A stretch of DNA of 64,000 bases. It comes from Haliclystus octoradiatus (taxonomy: Eukaryota > Cnidaria > Staurozoa > Stauromedusae > Haliclystidae). Position numbers and translations under genes: made by a program. The stretch covers positions 3,416,724 to 3,480,723 of the forward strand of contig OU744453.1 in the NCBI GenBank assembly GCA_916610825.1, in the 5' to 3' direction. The notes under the pieces were generated by a model that made no database searches, was not told where the DNA came from, and saw nothing but the letters and a program-made list of their open reading frames with translations. Positions 22,501 to 36,800 of this stretch are shown here, one piece after another (positions within the stretch are counted from its first letter, which is position 1; every line of letters begins with the position of its first letter).

Positions 22501-24294
22501 CAAGTAGTAATAATAGTAATATAGTAAATAGTAAATAGTAGTAATAATAATAATAAATTGTTTTGAGATAGCGCACATTAACGTTGCTCACATGGCGCTT
22601 TACAAAGGGTAAAAATATATGTGATTACCCCTAGATTATATATCATTTAAAACTTTTCAAAGAACTATGCTTTGTTATATATTTGTTTTAGTTAAGCATA
22701 CCAACCTGAGCGGGTTTATCACAATATACTGCCTGCCTGATGGGGAGTGAATATTCCGAGGGGTTGTTTCATCTTTAATTGGCTGTAAATTCACATAAAT
22801 TCCCAATTTCTGATTTTTATACATATGTACCAGTTTGCTTTGAAGTTGTATATGTTTTTTGTGGATTGTGTCGATGAACAAATATACAAATTTTTAATTT
22901 AGAAATGTATATTTTTTGGCTAGTATTGAAGGAAGATAAAGAAAAAGAAATTTCCCTTTTTCTGACATTTTACTGGAAATTTATTTACTTTTGATGCAGA
23001 TTGTGTTCTCAAAAATCCAATTTAAAAAAAAATAATGTCTGGTTTGGGATATTAATGAAGTAAATTACGGAGAGAGTAAATAATAGGTGTTATCCCATTA
23101 AGTAGAATCCATTCCATTTCTAGATATCTGCTTGAATTTATAATGCATGCGTTTCACGGGTGTGAAAACTCTTTCAGTTTTAGATGGCGAATGCATCAAA
23201 TATTTCAATTCTTCAAATCGTATGTTTTTCCTGTAAAAAGTTAACATCCATTCATTTGATAAGTTTATTGTGATTAGCTTGCTTAATTCAGTGTTGTTAT
23301 TGTTTACCCTTATTAATTTATGCGTGGAAATTGTGAACATGAACAATGTTTGATTACAAACTGAAAGGTTGCATATTTCCGGTAAAACTCTACTTCAACA
23401 TATCAACCAAGATTATGTCAAGAATATTTAATTTATGTCAGACTATATGATACAAACATTCAATGATAACTTGCTCCAAATCAATTGGCATCAGGTATTG
23501 GACTACAAAATAGTATATCAGGAATATCAAGGGTTGATATGAAAAGGATCAAGGTGTTTGATTCAAATATGAATTTCGTGACTGCCTTTGATCAATTAAA
23601 GGTACATTACATGCATGTTAATGGGTCAATCCAAACGAGATGTTCATAACTAGGAATCTTGGTTAACCCTTGGTGTCCTACTCCCAGATTATTCAATCAT
23701 TATAGTTATGCATGTTAGTTATCATTGTATTAGTTAGTTATCAGTTAGTATAGTTATCATTATAGTTATAGTTAATACATGGTAGTTATGCATGTTCAAC
23801 ATATCTTCTAGGTTTTGTTTCAGATCTGTATTAACATGAAATCATTGCCTCAGATCATGAAACGTGGATATAGACCATACTGTATAACTCTCACTATTTA
23901 CTTTTATTCGAAAATGTTGGGTAATTTAAAATTGTCTTCATATTCTTCATAGTAGCAACAACAAAAACACAATACTTTGCAATGTTTTGATTCTTTTGAA
24001 TCATCAATCAGCAGGCAAATGAAATCAACCAATAAATAAGTTAATAAAATCCCCTAAACTGCTAAACTTTACATTATTTTGAATATACGTGCATATCCAA
24101 TCCCAATTCCAGTTAATGGTCATACTAAATGATAGTTTTATATATACGCCATTTAAATAATAGCAATACAACTGAGATTACATGTCTTTCACTCATCCGA
24201 AATCAGATTCGTTACTGTTACTTTAAATGTAAAAATTCAAATGATATAGATAATTAAATTCATAACTCTAGAATGCATACTCTAGAATGCCATG

Positions 24295-24872
24295 TCAGTT
24301 TATTTCAAGCTCGCATATCAATGTACCTAGTTTGTAGAATCCATACTTCCCATTTCCACTAACTTCTTCAAATTCCATTCTTTTGATAGGCAATACGTTC
24401 ATGTCAGAGAAAAAGCCTATTTGTTCTCTCAATTCAGCCCCAGCATTATCGCATTCACAGTCTTGGTCATCTTCTTTAAGGTCACAGCAGCAGTTGTCCG
24501 TTCCTGTTGATATTCCGTTGCAATAGCAATTCGGGTCTGTTTCACTTCCAGCAGGATAATATCCATTCTTCGCCTTGTCCATACCATACCAGCGCCCTTT
24601 GTAGTCCTTCATAACACTGTCATAACATTCCAAGTGAAGAGATTGGTAGCATATTTTACTCATTGATTTCAAGGATTCGATTTGCGGGTCAGCTATTTCA
24701 TAGTTGAAATCGGCCACGTATGGTTTGCTTGCAGAATCGTCGTATCTTTGACGATTTGGTGTACTGTGAGATATTGCAACAGAAATTCCATCAGAAGTAG
24801 TTTCACAGTCAAATGAAGTAGGAACACCAATTCCAAAAACATTGTTCTCCAAAATAATATCTTCACAACTAT
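24295..24872 (-). CDS. Gene B exon 4: CNTNAP-type fibrinogen-like domain
   Basis: 578 nt from ATCATTAG to the stop, entered in phase 1. Conserved positions match gene A exon 6 throughout, for example GRWYGMDK, GYYPAGSE, NCYCNG, CCCDLKEDDQDCECDNAG and FFSDMNVLPIKRM. Confidence 0.86.
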
Positions 24873-27800
24873 CTAATGATGAAAAAATAGAATAGTATAC
24901 AACTTGCAGAAATTATGTATGGATCATATATATATATATATATATTGCAATCCTGTTTTTCTGCCTACGATTAGTCTCACAAATTCTATTTTAAAATCTG
25001 ATATATTCAATCCAGTTAAAATGACGCCAATGGATTTTAAATTGATGGCCCTCAATATACACGAAACTTCTTTGAAGAAATTCTATCAGCTTCTTAAATT
25101 TTAGGTGCGATATTTTACAAAAAATTTTCAAATCAATTCCATTCGAAAAGACATCATTCCTGAAAACAATAGAATTTCCAAAGGATTCAAATCTCAGCAC
25201 TTACAAATATCTCAAAAGGGTGATTTGGGAAATATAGAATTAAGAATATAGAATCGTATTTCAAATAACTTTTGAATTTCTTCCATTTCTTCTTGAACTT
25301 CTGACTATAAGGCATACTTATACTGTGTCTCTTAATCCGGAAAAATAAATAGGTTAGCTTTGCTCACGTGGTTTTACTTCGATGCCAGCCAATGAGATTG
25401 TGGGTATCGGTCATGTGATAAACAAAAGTGGACCACATTCATGAAAACTTTCGGGTTTTGAAGACAATCTCATTTGATGAAAATGTACAACGTATTTGTC
25501 ATTGAGTTAAATTTATTTTAAAATCAAGTAACAGTTTTAGTTCAGTGAAGAAAAACTCAAAGAAACTATTGACAACTTATTTTTTATTTTCACATGAATT
25601 TGTATCAATCCTGTTCGAACGTACGGAGAACTTCGAACATTTGATGAACGAGTAAGGAATGTCACTTTAGAAAGCCAACAAAAAAATAAATAATCTAAAA
25701 AATAACCTAAAACATAAACAAATATAGGAATTAGAACATTGGTATTTTATAACATCGAGACACAAATGATCAATTTCTCCTTTGGTTAGACAATATACTA
25801 TGCAAACAACACAATTTCTACTCAATTTTTCTCTCGAATGAGTGTCATAAACTTTGTCTGTTTACAACGATTTATTCCCAAGCTTGAGTGTTTTTAATGT
25901 TTAACATGTAAACGTGATTTTCACTCACACAACTGAGACCAGGAATTAAAGCTTTTATAAGGCGGCACCAGTCTAGTGCAGTGTCAGCAAAACAGCTTTG
26001 CTCGGGCGGCTACGCAGCCTTTACATTTTCCTTCAGAAACGTTTTAGTCTGGACGCAGGATACACATTCTATGGTTAGATGAGTATAGCATCAGTAAACT
26101 TCAGAATTATTAATCACTAATTTGATACACGATATATGCTTTGAAAACTACTTTGGAGCAGTGACATGATAATTTGAGATATTATAGCATCATAACAGCA
26201 AGATCGCGGACTGCGGATCGCGGATCGCCTTTATTACTTCTTGGGGTATATTAAAATGGACAATGTTTTATATAATGTTGGTGTTATTTCTTCCAATATG
26301 TAAAACAATACTTTTTTGCTGCAACTGTACGTTACCACTTAATTGCCAATTCCAAAAAGGCATCAACAGCTGCTTGAAATCTATTTGCTTCAGCATAATA
26401 ATTATCTAGCAAACTATAGTATACAGCATCAAGTCATCCAACAAAAATTTACATTAGGGTTGCCTGGTACGTCATTCACATAAATTAAAAATAAAAGAGG
26501 ACCAAGTACAGATCATTGAGGGACACCATAGATGCATGGCAATTCATCCAAGAACCATGATCCATCTCTGACTGATTGAGTTCTGAGAGACAAATATTCT
26601 TTGATCCTTTTGAGTAAATGACCTTTGACTCCATATGCTTGAAATTTCAGCAAAAGTTGTTATTTGGAACTGAATTAATAGTTTCAGCTAGATCAGAATA
26701 AATTGCATTGATTCATTTACTATGTTCCAAAGCAATGTCCCAGTCTCCTAATGTCTCTAATAGTTGTGTTGATTTTGAATGATTTTTTAGAATTCCATGC
26801 CGTTATTAAGTAGAAATTCCATTTGCCAGTAGAAATTAATTATGATATACTCCATTAAGCGGCAACAAACGCTAGTGAGTGAGCTTTGTCAAATGATTTG
26901 CTAATAATTCAGCAGAAGGATTTTTAACAATCGGGCAAGAGATTGCCGTGTTGAACCATCTGGCAATTGTTTTGAGATAAAGGAAAGTTTGAAAACTTAA
27001 CTTAATGGTCCAGCTATAACATTAGAAATATCTTTATTGAAAAATGCAGGTAATTTGTAGGGAGAAGATGATATAACTTTGGATTAAAATTATGAATAGC
27101 TATAATAACATCAGAAACATCAGATTGAACGTCAGGCAGCTCAATAGAAATGCGTGATGGAAAATATGGTTATAGCACATTAATAGTAAATCATTACGCT
27201 GAAATATTGTTGAGAAACGTATAAACTTTCAATATTATAAAGTACAAGGCTCCCGTCAATATCTTTTAAATGTACCATACAGGCTTTCTTCCTCAAGGGT
27301 CTATTAACAAACGAATAAAATGATCTAGTGTCGTTGCTTGATATTGCCTTTGTTTCAACATTTATCATTTATCATTCAATATTTTTGCATTGCTTTCTTT
27401 ACATCGATAGCCGTAATAGAGCCATTGAGAAGTATTTTAACAGAACCTATTGCTCAATTAATTGATTTTGAAGAGATAAAAACTTGTCGTAACATAATTA
27501 TACAATTGCAATTTGTTGGAGAAAAACAATATCCAATCGATAATTGATAATTGATGACTTATTTGCTCGTAATCAGATATTGGAAAATTAATTTTTGGAA
27601 GAAAAAATTTAGGAAATTCCAAGTTCAAGAAATATTATAATATCAATCTCATAGATTATGAAACGGTTTCTATAGTAAATATTGAATGGTGTAGCAAAAA
27701 TAGCTCCAATAGCTTCAAAATGCTTAACACGAAGACGCATTATAAGACCATTAATTGCATGTTGATGTGAATAATGCTTTAGCAATTTTATATTTCTACG

Positions 27801-30800
27801 TCAATTAGCTCTACGTAGGTCATAATAATTACCAAGCTCGATAATTTCAGCTAGTATAATTCTCATAGATCTTCCAGCGAAACAAAATTTTGGATGTTGT
27901 AATTCTCAACATCACAACAGAATTTTGCATTTTTAATGTGAACATTTTTGAAAAATAAATCCTCAAATTAAGGAAGATGACATTAAAGTCGATGTTATGA
28001 CTACATAGTAAGATGTTAAGGACTATTGTCTAGTACTATCATTTCATGCTGTTGAACATTCAGAATTATTATAATTCAGTCACCATTATTAACAGTCTAT
28101 AACTAGGTTCGAATAAGCAATTCCCATTAATAATTATTTCATTACCATCCTATATCTATTGTACAGAATTCCAAAACTTAGTGATCAAGTTTTCAAAAAT
28201 ATTTGAGAGCATTGCGGAGGTTTAATAAATTTGATGAGATTTCTATAAAATCAAAAGTGTCTGACACTCGCTTCCTACGATTGTATATGAGGGTATAGTA
28301 GTTAACAGATTCCCGGATTTATTTCTAAAAAAATGTTGTCATGTTTTTATTTCTATAAAATCAGTTGTTCTGAAACAAAAATAATAAGAATTTATAAAAC
28401 AATAAGGATGTCAGCAATTTTGATGATAAAAAGTTAAATTACCTAAGTCATATAGCCGTTTTAAATTCGAATTTATATTTCTTTGTCAAATCAAGAGAGT
28501 TGATAATAATAAAGAGCAGTTTATAATTCTGTAGCCAAGTTAAAGATTGAAAGTCTTCCTCTTTTATGGTGAAATGAGAACATGTCCTATGAATGTTGAT
28601 AGGTAACAACTGCTCAATTCTCATCTGGTATTTCATGAAAAGAAACATTCTGAGTATACTGCATCTGCACCGATTTCATTCGCTAGTTGCTTACCATTTG
28701 ACATTGGGAAATGCACTATCACGAGCATCTCTGAATGAGACGTAAAGTAAGTGGGGAAAACGGTCGAATTTTCAAACGCAAACACCTTATCTCTGGAAAA
28801 GTAAATTGGAAACTCTGTTATGGAAGTTATGGTTATGAAACATCTTATTTTACGTAATGTGGATTCAACCTGTCAAATATCAAACACGTCAAATATCAAA
28901 TATTTTAACACGCCAAATATCACATACTCACTTTGTGGTGGAGTTGCTGACGATAGTGATGGATCTGCTGTTTGAGGTAGAGGTGTTGGTGTTGGCGATA
29001 GAGGTGTTGATGTTGGCGGTAGAGGTGTTGTTGTTGGCGGTAGAGGTGTTGTTGTTGGCGGTAGTGGTGTTGTTGGTGGTGGTGGAGGGTCTAAAAATTG
29101 AAAAACAGAAATAACTTTAGATTTGTATATATCATATTTAGGCACACCTTGTTTGTAAAACAACATCATATCACTTATATACATAATACTGTCTGTTTAT
29201 ATATCACAATATTTATGTCTGTGAAGCTAGACGCATATTCGTCTGGACGAATATTCAAATAGACCTATATTGGAGCGCGTTAACTAACGCTTCGCACAAA
29301 TGCTGTGAGCATAACAGACATACTAATGGAAGATTTACGAAGTTAAGTAACCATATAAACTACAAAAAGTATATAATAAAGTCGATAAAGGCAATATGAA
29401 TTATTTTAAAGAAAATAAATTATCAAAACATACAAAATCGCACCAAAAAAATGAATTATTCATTTGAACGCAGATAAACGCATGACTGATCGAATTAATC
29501 ACGGATGTTTAGACAAAGACATGGATTAACATTGTTTAGTATTGGAAATCAAACAGACGAATATTCAAATTATCACGGGTTTGATCTAAACTTTGGACGA
29601 ATATTCAAATTATCATGGGTGAGATCTAAACTTTGGACGAATATTCAAATTAACAGTGTTTCGTATGGAATAGAGAAACAGACGCATATTCAAATTATCA
29701 CGGGTTTGATCTAAACTTTGGACGAATATTCAAATTAACAGTGTTTCGTAGGGAATAAAAAACAGACGCATATTCAAATTATCACGGGTTTGATCTAAAC
29801 TTTGGACGAATATTCAAATTAACAGTGTTTTGTATGGAATATAAAAACAGGCGCATATTCAAATTATCACGGGTTTGATCTAAACTTTGGACGAATATTC
29901 AAATTAACAGTGTTTCGTATGGAATGTAAAAACAGACGCATATTCAAATTATCACGGGTTTGATCTAAACTTTGGACGAATATTCAAATTAACAGTGTTT
30001 CGTATGAAACATAAACACAGACGAATATTCAAATTATCACGGGTTTGATCCAAAGTTTGGACGAATATTCAAATTAACAGTGTTTCGTATGGAATATAAA
30101 AACAAACACATATTCAAATTATCACGGGTTTGATCTAAACTTTGGACGAATATTCAAATTAACAGTGTTTCGTAGGGAATAAAAAACAGACGCATATTCA
30201 AATTATTACGGGTTTGATCTAAACTTTGGACGAATATTCAAATTAACAGTGTTTTGTATGGAATATAAAAACAGGCGCATATTCAAATTATCACGGGTTT
30301 GATCTAAACTTTGGACGAATATTCAAATTAACAGTGTTTCGTATGGAATGTAAAAACAGACGCATATTCAAATTATCACGGGTTTGATCTAAACTTTGGA
30401 CGAATATTCAAATTAACAGTGTTTCGTATGGAACATAAAAACAGACGAATATTCAAATTATCACGGGTTTGATCCAAAGTTTGGACGAATATTCAAATTA
30501 ACAGTGTTTCGTATGGAATAGAGAAACAGACGCATATTCAAATTATCACGGGTTTGATCTAAACTTTGGACGAATATTCAAATTAACAGTGTTTCGTAGG
30601 GAATAAAAAACAGACGCATATTCAAATTATCACGGGTTTGATCTAAACTTTGGACGAATATTCAAATTAACAGTGTTTCGTATGGAATGTAAAAACAGAC
30701 GCATATTCAAATTATCACGGGTTTGATCTAAACTTTGGACGAATATTCAAATTAACAGTGTTTCGTATGGAACATAAAAACAGACGAATATTCAAATTAT

Positions 30801-33800
30801 CACGGGTTTGATCCAAAGTTTGGACGAATATTCAAATTAACAGTGTTTCGTATGGAATGTAAAAACAGACGCATATTCAAATTATCACGGGTTTGATCTA
30901 AACTTTGGACGAATATTCAAATTAACAGTGTTTCGTATGGAACATAAAAACAGACGAATATTCAAATTATCACGGGTTTGATCCAAAGTTTGGACGAATA
31001 TTCAAATTAACAGTGTTTCGTATGGAATATAAAAACAAACACATATTCAAATTATCACGGGTTTGATCTAAACTTTGGACGAATATTCAAATTAACAGTG
31101 TTTCGTAGGGAATAAAAAACAGACGCATATTCAAATTATTACGGGTTTGATCTAAACTTTGGACGAATATTCAAATTAACAGTGTTTTGTATGGAATATA
31201 AAAACAGGCGCATATTCAAATTATCACGGGTTTGATCTAAACTTTGGACGAATATTCAAATTAACAGTGTTTCGTATGGAATGTAAAAACAGACGAATAT
31301 TCAAATTATCACGGGTTTGATCCAAAGTTTGGACGAATATTCAAATTAACAGTGTTTCGTATGGAATATAAAAACAAACACATATTCAAATTATCACGGG
31401 TTTGATCTAAACTTTGGACGAATATTCAAATTAACAGTGTTTCGTAGGGAATAAAAAACAGACGCATATTCAAATTATTACGGGTTTGATCTAAACTTTG
31501 GACGAATATTCAAATTAACAGTGTTTTGTATGGAATATAAAAACAGGCGCATATTCAAATTATCACGGGTTTGATCTAAACTTTGGACGAATATTCAAAT
31601 TAACAGTGTTTCGTATGGAATGTAAAAACAGACGCATATTCAAATTATCACGGGTTTGATCTAAACTTTGGACGAATATTCAAATTAACAGTGTTTCGTA
31701 TGGAACATAAAAACAGACGAATATTCAAATTATCACGGGTTTGATCCAAAGTTTGGACGAATATTCAAATTAACAGTGTTTCGTATGGAATATAAAAACA
31801 AACACATATTCAAATTATCACGGGTTTGATCTAAACTTTGGACGAATATTCAAATTAACAGTGTTTCGTAGGGAATAAAAAACAGACGCATATTCAAATT
31901 ATTACGGGTTTGATCTAAACTTTGGACGAATATTCAAATTAACAGTGTTTTGTATGGAATATAAAAACAGGCGCATATTCAAATTATCACGGGTTTGATC
32001 TAAACTTTGGACGAATATTCAAATTAACAGTGTTTCGTATGGAATGTAAAAACAGACGCATATTCAAATTATCACGGCTTTGATCTAAACTTTGGACGAA
32101 TATTCAAATTAACAGTGTTTCGTATGGAACATAAAAACAGACGAATATTCAAATTATCACGGGTTTGATCCAAAGTTTGGACGAATATTCAAATTAACAG
32201 TGTTTCGTATGGAATAGAGAAACAGACGCATATTCAAATTATCACGGGTTTGATCTAAACTTTGGACGAATATTCAAAGTAACAGTGTTTCGTAGGGAAT
32301 AAAAAACAGACGCATATTCAAATTATCACGGGTTTGATCTAAACTTTGGACGAATATTCAAATTAACAGTGTTTTGTATGGAATATAAAAACAGGCGCAT
32401 ATTCAAATTATCACGGGTTTGATCTAAACTTTGGACGAATATTCAAATTAACAGTGTTTCGTATGGAATGTAAAAACAGACGCATATTCAAATTATCACG
32501 GGTTTGATCTAAACTTTGGACGAATATTCAAATTAACAGTGTTTCGTATGGAACATAAAAACAGACGAATATTCAAATTATTACGGGTTTGATCTAAACT
32601 TTGGACGAATATTCAAATTAACAGTGTTTTGTATGGAATATAAAAACAGGCGCATATTCAAATTATCACGGGTTTGATCAAAAGTTTGGACGAATATTCA
32701 AATTAACAGTGTTTCGTATGGAATATAAAAACAAACACATATTCAAATTATCACGGGTTTGATCTAAACTTTGGACGAATATTCAAATTAACAGTGTTTC
32801 GTATGGAATAAAAAAACAGATGCATATTCAAATTATCACGGGTTGGATCTAAACTTTGGACGAATATTCAAATTAACAGTGTTTCGTATGGAATATAAAA
32901 ACAAACACATATTCAAATTATCACGGGTTTGATCTAAACTTTGGACGAATATTCAAATTAACAGTGTTTCGTATGGAATAAAAAACAGATGCATATTCAA
33001 ATTATCACGGGTTGGATCTAAACTTTGGACGAATATTCAAATTAACAGTGTTTTGTATGGAATATAAAAACAGGCGCATATTCAAATTATCACGGGTTTG
33101 ATCTAAACTTTGGACGAATATTCAAATTAACAGTGTTTCGTATGGAATATAAAAACAGGCGCATATTCAAATTATCACGGGTTTGATCTAAACTTTGGAC
33201 GAATATTCAAATTAACAGTGTTTCGTATGGAATAAAAAAACCATGCACATTCAAATTATCATGGGTTTGATCTAAACTTTGGACGAATATTCATATTAAC
33301 AGTGTTTCGTATGGAATATAAAAGCAGACGCATATTCAACTTATCACGGGTTTGATCTAAACTTTGAACGAATATTCAAATTAACAGTGTTTCGTATGGA
33401 ATAAAAAAACAGATGCACATTCAAATTATCATGGGTTTGATCTAAACTTTGGACGAATATTCATATTAACAGTGTTTCGTATGGAATATAAAAGCAGACG
33501 CATATTCAACTTATCACGGGTTTGATCTAAACTTTGGACGAATATTCAAATTAACAGTGTTTCGTATGGAATAAAAAAACAGATGCACATTCAAATTATC
33601 ATGGGTTTGATCTAAACTTTGGACGAATATTCATATTAACAGTGTTTCGTATGGAATATAAAAACAGGCGCATATTCAAATTATCACGGGTTTGATCTAT
33701 ACTTTGGACGAATATTCAAATTAACAGTGTTTTGTATGAAATATAAAAACAGACGCATATTCAAATTATCACGGGTTTGATCTAAACTTTGAACGAATAT

Positions 33801-36800
33801 TCAAATTAACAGTGTTTCGTATGGAATATAAAAACAGACGCATATTCAAATTATCACGGGTTTGATCTAAACTTTGGACGAATATATGCAAATATACAGT
33901 GTTTCATATGGAATATAAAGACGGACGCATATTCAAATTATCACGGGTTAAATAATTGACAGTCTTTTTAACCATGAATATGATGAATATAAGTTTGGAT
34001 TTTTCCAAAGCCAACCGTTTTTTCAGAAATAACAGTTTCGCTCATATTTTCTTTTAGAATTTCAGCTGGATTAGAGTTATATAATGCAGGGAAAGTTGTG
34101 ATGATATTGTGTGCATCATTCGTATTATTGAGCAGTAAATCACTGCATGTTAGAGGATGTGTTACACAGTCAACGAATGATTCTTCAACTTCGTGTTACC
34201 ATGCGTGATCTCCTGATATTTCGGTTCAGGTTAATTTGTATATGCAATTATATTTGCTTGTCAAGTTACGTGCTAGAGCTTCGTTAGGAACTAGTTAACA
34301 GTAAAACAGACAAGAAATCTCTGTTTAGTGACCGGTAATTCCTCCATATATCGCTCTATTTCAGCACGGGACTCTATCTCCCTGGATCGCTTTTGCTTCT
34401 CTGCTTCGTCTTTTAATAGTATATAATTTCGTTAAAAAATAGGATAGAATCAATGTTATAATATAAATGACAGGGATTATACACAGAGGAGAGGGGATGC
34501 CGATTTTTAAATATGCATTGGCATAACAGTATGGAATATAAAAACAGGCGCATATTCAAATTATCACGAGTTTGATCTAAACTTTGGACGAATATTCAAA
34601 TTATCACGGGTGTGAACTAAACTTTGGACGAATATTCAAATTAACAATGTTTCGTATGGAATATAAAAACAGACGCATATTCAAATTATCACGGGTTTGA
34701 TCTAAACTTTGGACAAATATTCAAATTAACAGTGTTTCGTATGGAATTGAAAAACAGACGCATATTCAAATTATCACGGGTTTGATCTAAACTTTGGACA
34801 AATATTCAAATTAACAGTGTTTCGTATGGAATTGAAAAACAGACGCATATTCAAATTATCACGGGTTTGATCTAAACTTTGGACGAATATTCAAATTAAC
34901 AGTGTTTCGTATGGAACATAAAAACAGACGCATATTCAAATTATCACGGGTTTGATCTAAACTTTGGACGAATATTCAAATTAACAGTGTTTCGTATGGA
35001 ATATAAAAACAAACACATATTCAAATTATCACGGGTTTGATCTAAACTTTGGACGAATATTCAAATTAACAGTGTTTCGTATGGAATATAAAAACAGACG
35101 CATATTCAAATTATCACGGGTTTGATCTAAACTTTGGACGAATATTCAAATTAACAGTGTTTCGGATGGAATGTAAAAACAGACGCACATTCAAGTTATC
35201 ACGGGTTTGATCTAAACTTTGGACGATTATTAAACAGTGTTTCGTATGGAATATAAAAACAGACGAATATTCAAATTATCACGGGTTTGATCTAAACTTT
35301 GGACGAATATTCAAATTAACAGTGTTTCGTATGGAATATAAAAACAGACGCATATTCAAATTATCACTACGGGTTTGATCTAAACTTTTGACGAATATTC
35401 AAATTAACAGTGTTTCGTATGGAATAAAAAAACAGATGCATATGCAAATTATCACGGGTTTGATCTAAACTTTGGACGAATATTCAAATTATCACGGGTG
35501 AGATCTAAACTTTGGACGAATATTCAAATTAACAGTGTTTCGTATGGAATAGAAAAACAGACGCATATACAAGTTATCACGGGTTTGATCTAAACTTTGG
35601 ACGAATATTCAAATTAACAGTGTTTCGTATGGAATACAAAAACAGACGCATGTTCAAATTATCACGGGTTTGATCTAAACTTTGGACGAATATTCAAATT
35701 AACAGTGTTTCGTATGGAATATAAATACAGACGCAAATTCAAATTATCTGGCATTTCTGAGCATTGTGCAGACTTTACACTTTCGTGAAAATAGATTTAG
35801 TCTGCACGCAAGGCTACATGTGGCGGGCTTATTTATCGTTTTGCACATTTTCTCGGGTTTTAGTCACCAGATCATAAGCATCAGCTGAGACTGGACAGAA
35901 AAAATATGCGTGATAAAAGCTAGCATGATTATTATCCCTGTAATAGATAAAATCCATTCTCTGCTTAATTAAACATATTATCATTCTGCTTACACTATAT
36001 CATTTGAAAAGTATGGTACCTTGGTGTAGGGCTTATGGCTTTGGACACCCGCCCGCAGGGTCTGGAAAGTACCTTGGGCCCAATCCCTGGCAATTATCGC
36101 TTGGCGTCAGGATGGATATGTGGTCATTAAATCTACAAAAGATCGGCAACAAAGCTATTACCTCACCTGGTTTGTTGTAGAACGATTTTATTACAGAAAA
36201 CTTACCTGTTGCTTCTATTTTGCATTCTTTCTGCAAAGCAAAGTTTTTTTTAAATAGTTAAATAGATAATATTAAATGAGAGGATTATAATAATTCTTTT
36301 TTCAGCAATTGGTAAAGAGATCGATAAACAGTCTTACATGTTATATATAGTTAAAATTCTAATTTGCATAGTAATTAATTTTAAACATTATGACCCGAAA
36401 ACAGTAATTACATAACAATACAATAGCACATTGTGAAACTAATAAGTTGTATGCAGTACAAATTATTCAAATACAATAGACCGATAGAAATGTACCGTCA
36501 AGTTGACGACGAATTTTATGATTGTCCAGCAGGCATTGCAAATGAAAGTGCCGACTTGAGAAGCTGATAGACATGACTACAATCCAGTAGTCATACAGGA
36601 TATTTTTGACTGTATAAGGCATAGAAAGATTCAATAATTCGCTTTAAACTTTGATTTCCACAGTGAAATACAGCTCCTCAACTTCTTTGTCCATTTGTGT
36701 TAAATCGTTTGATAATACTTATTAATTCAAAATGATTTAACTGAACATTGACTAAATGCGGACAATTCAGAAATACAGAAATATATAATCAAATGTTTAG

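Larger units (their letters stand above)
19499..24294. other. Intergenic stretch between gene A 5' end and gene B 3' end
   Basis: It holds the gene A promoter region (no recognisable core elements), a putative MITE at 20993-21240 and a LINE 3' fragment at 21890-22500, then AT-rich sequence. From about 23940 to 24294 the sequence parallels 42370-43154 downstream of gene C. Nothing else gene-like is seen. Confidence 0.5.

Noticed and set aside
29505-35755. A possible CRISPR array (regular repeats)
   Set aside because: The monomers are contiguous with no unique spacers, the unit is 85 bases, and the genome is animal. It is satellite DNA.
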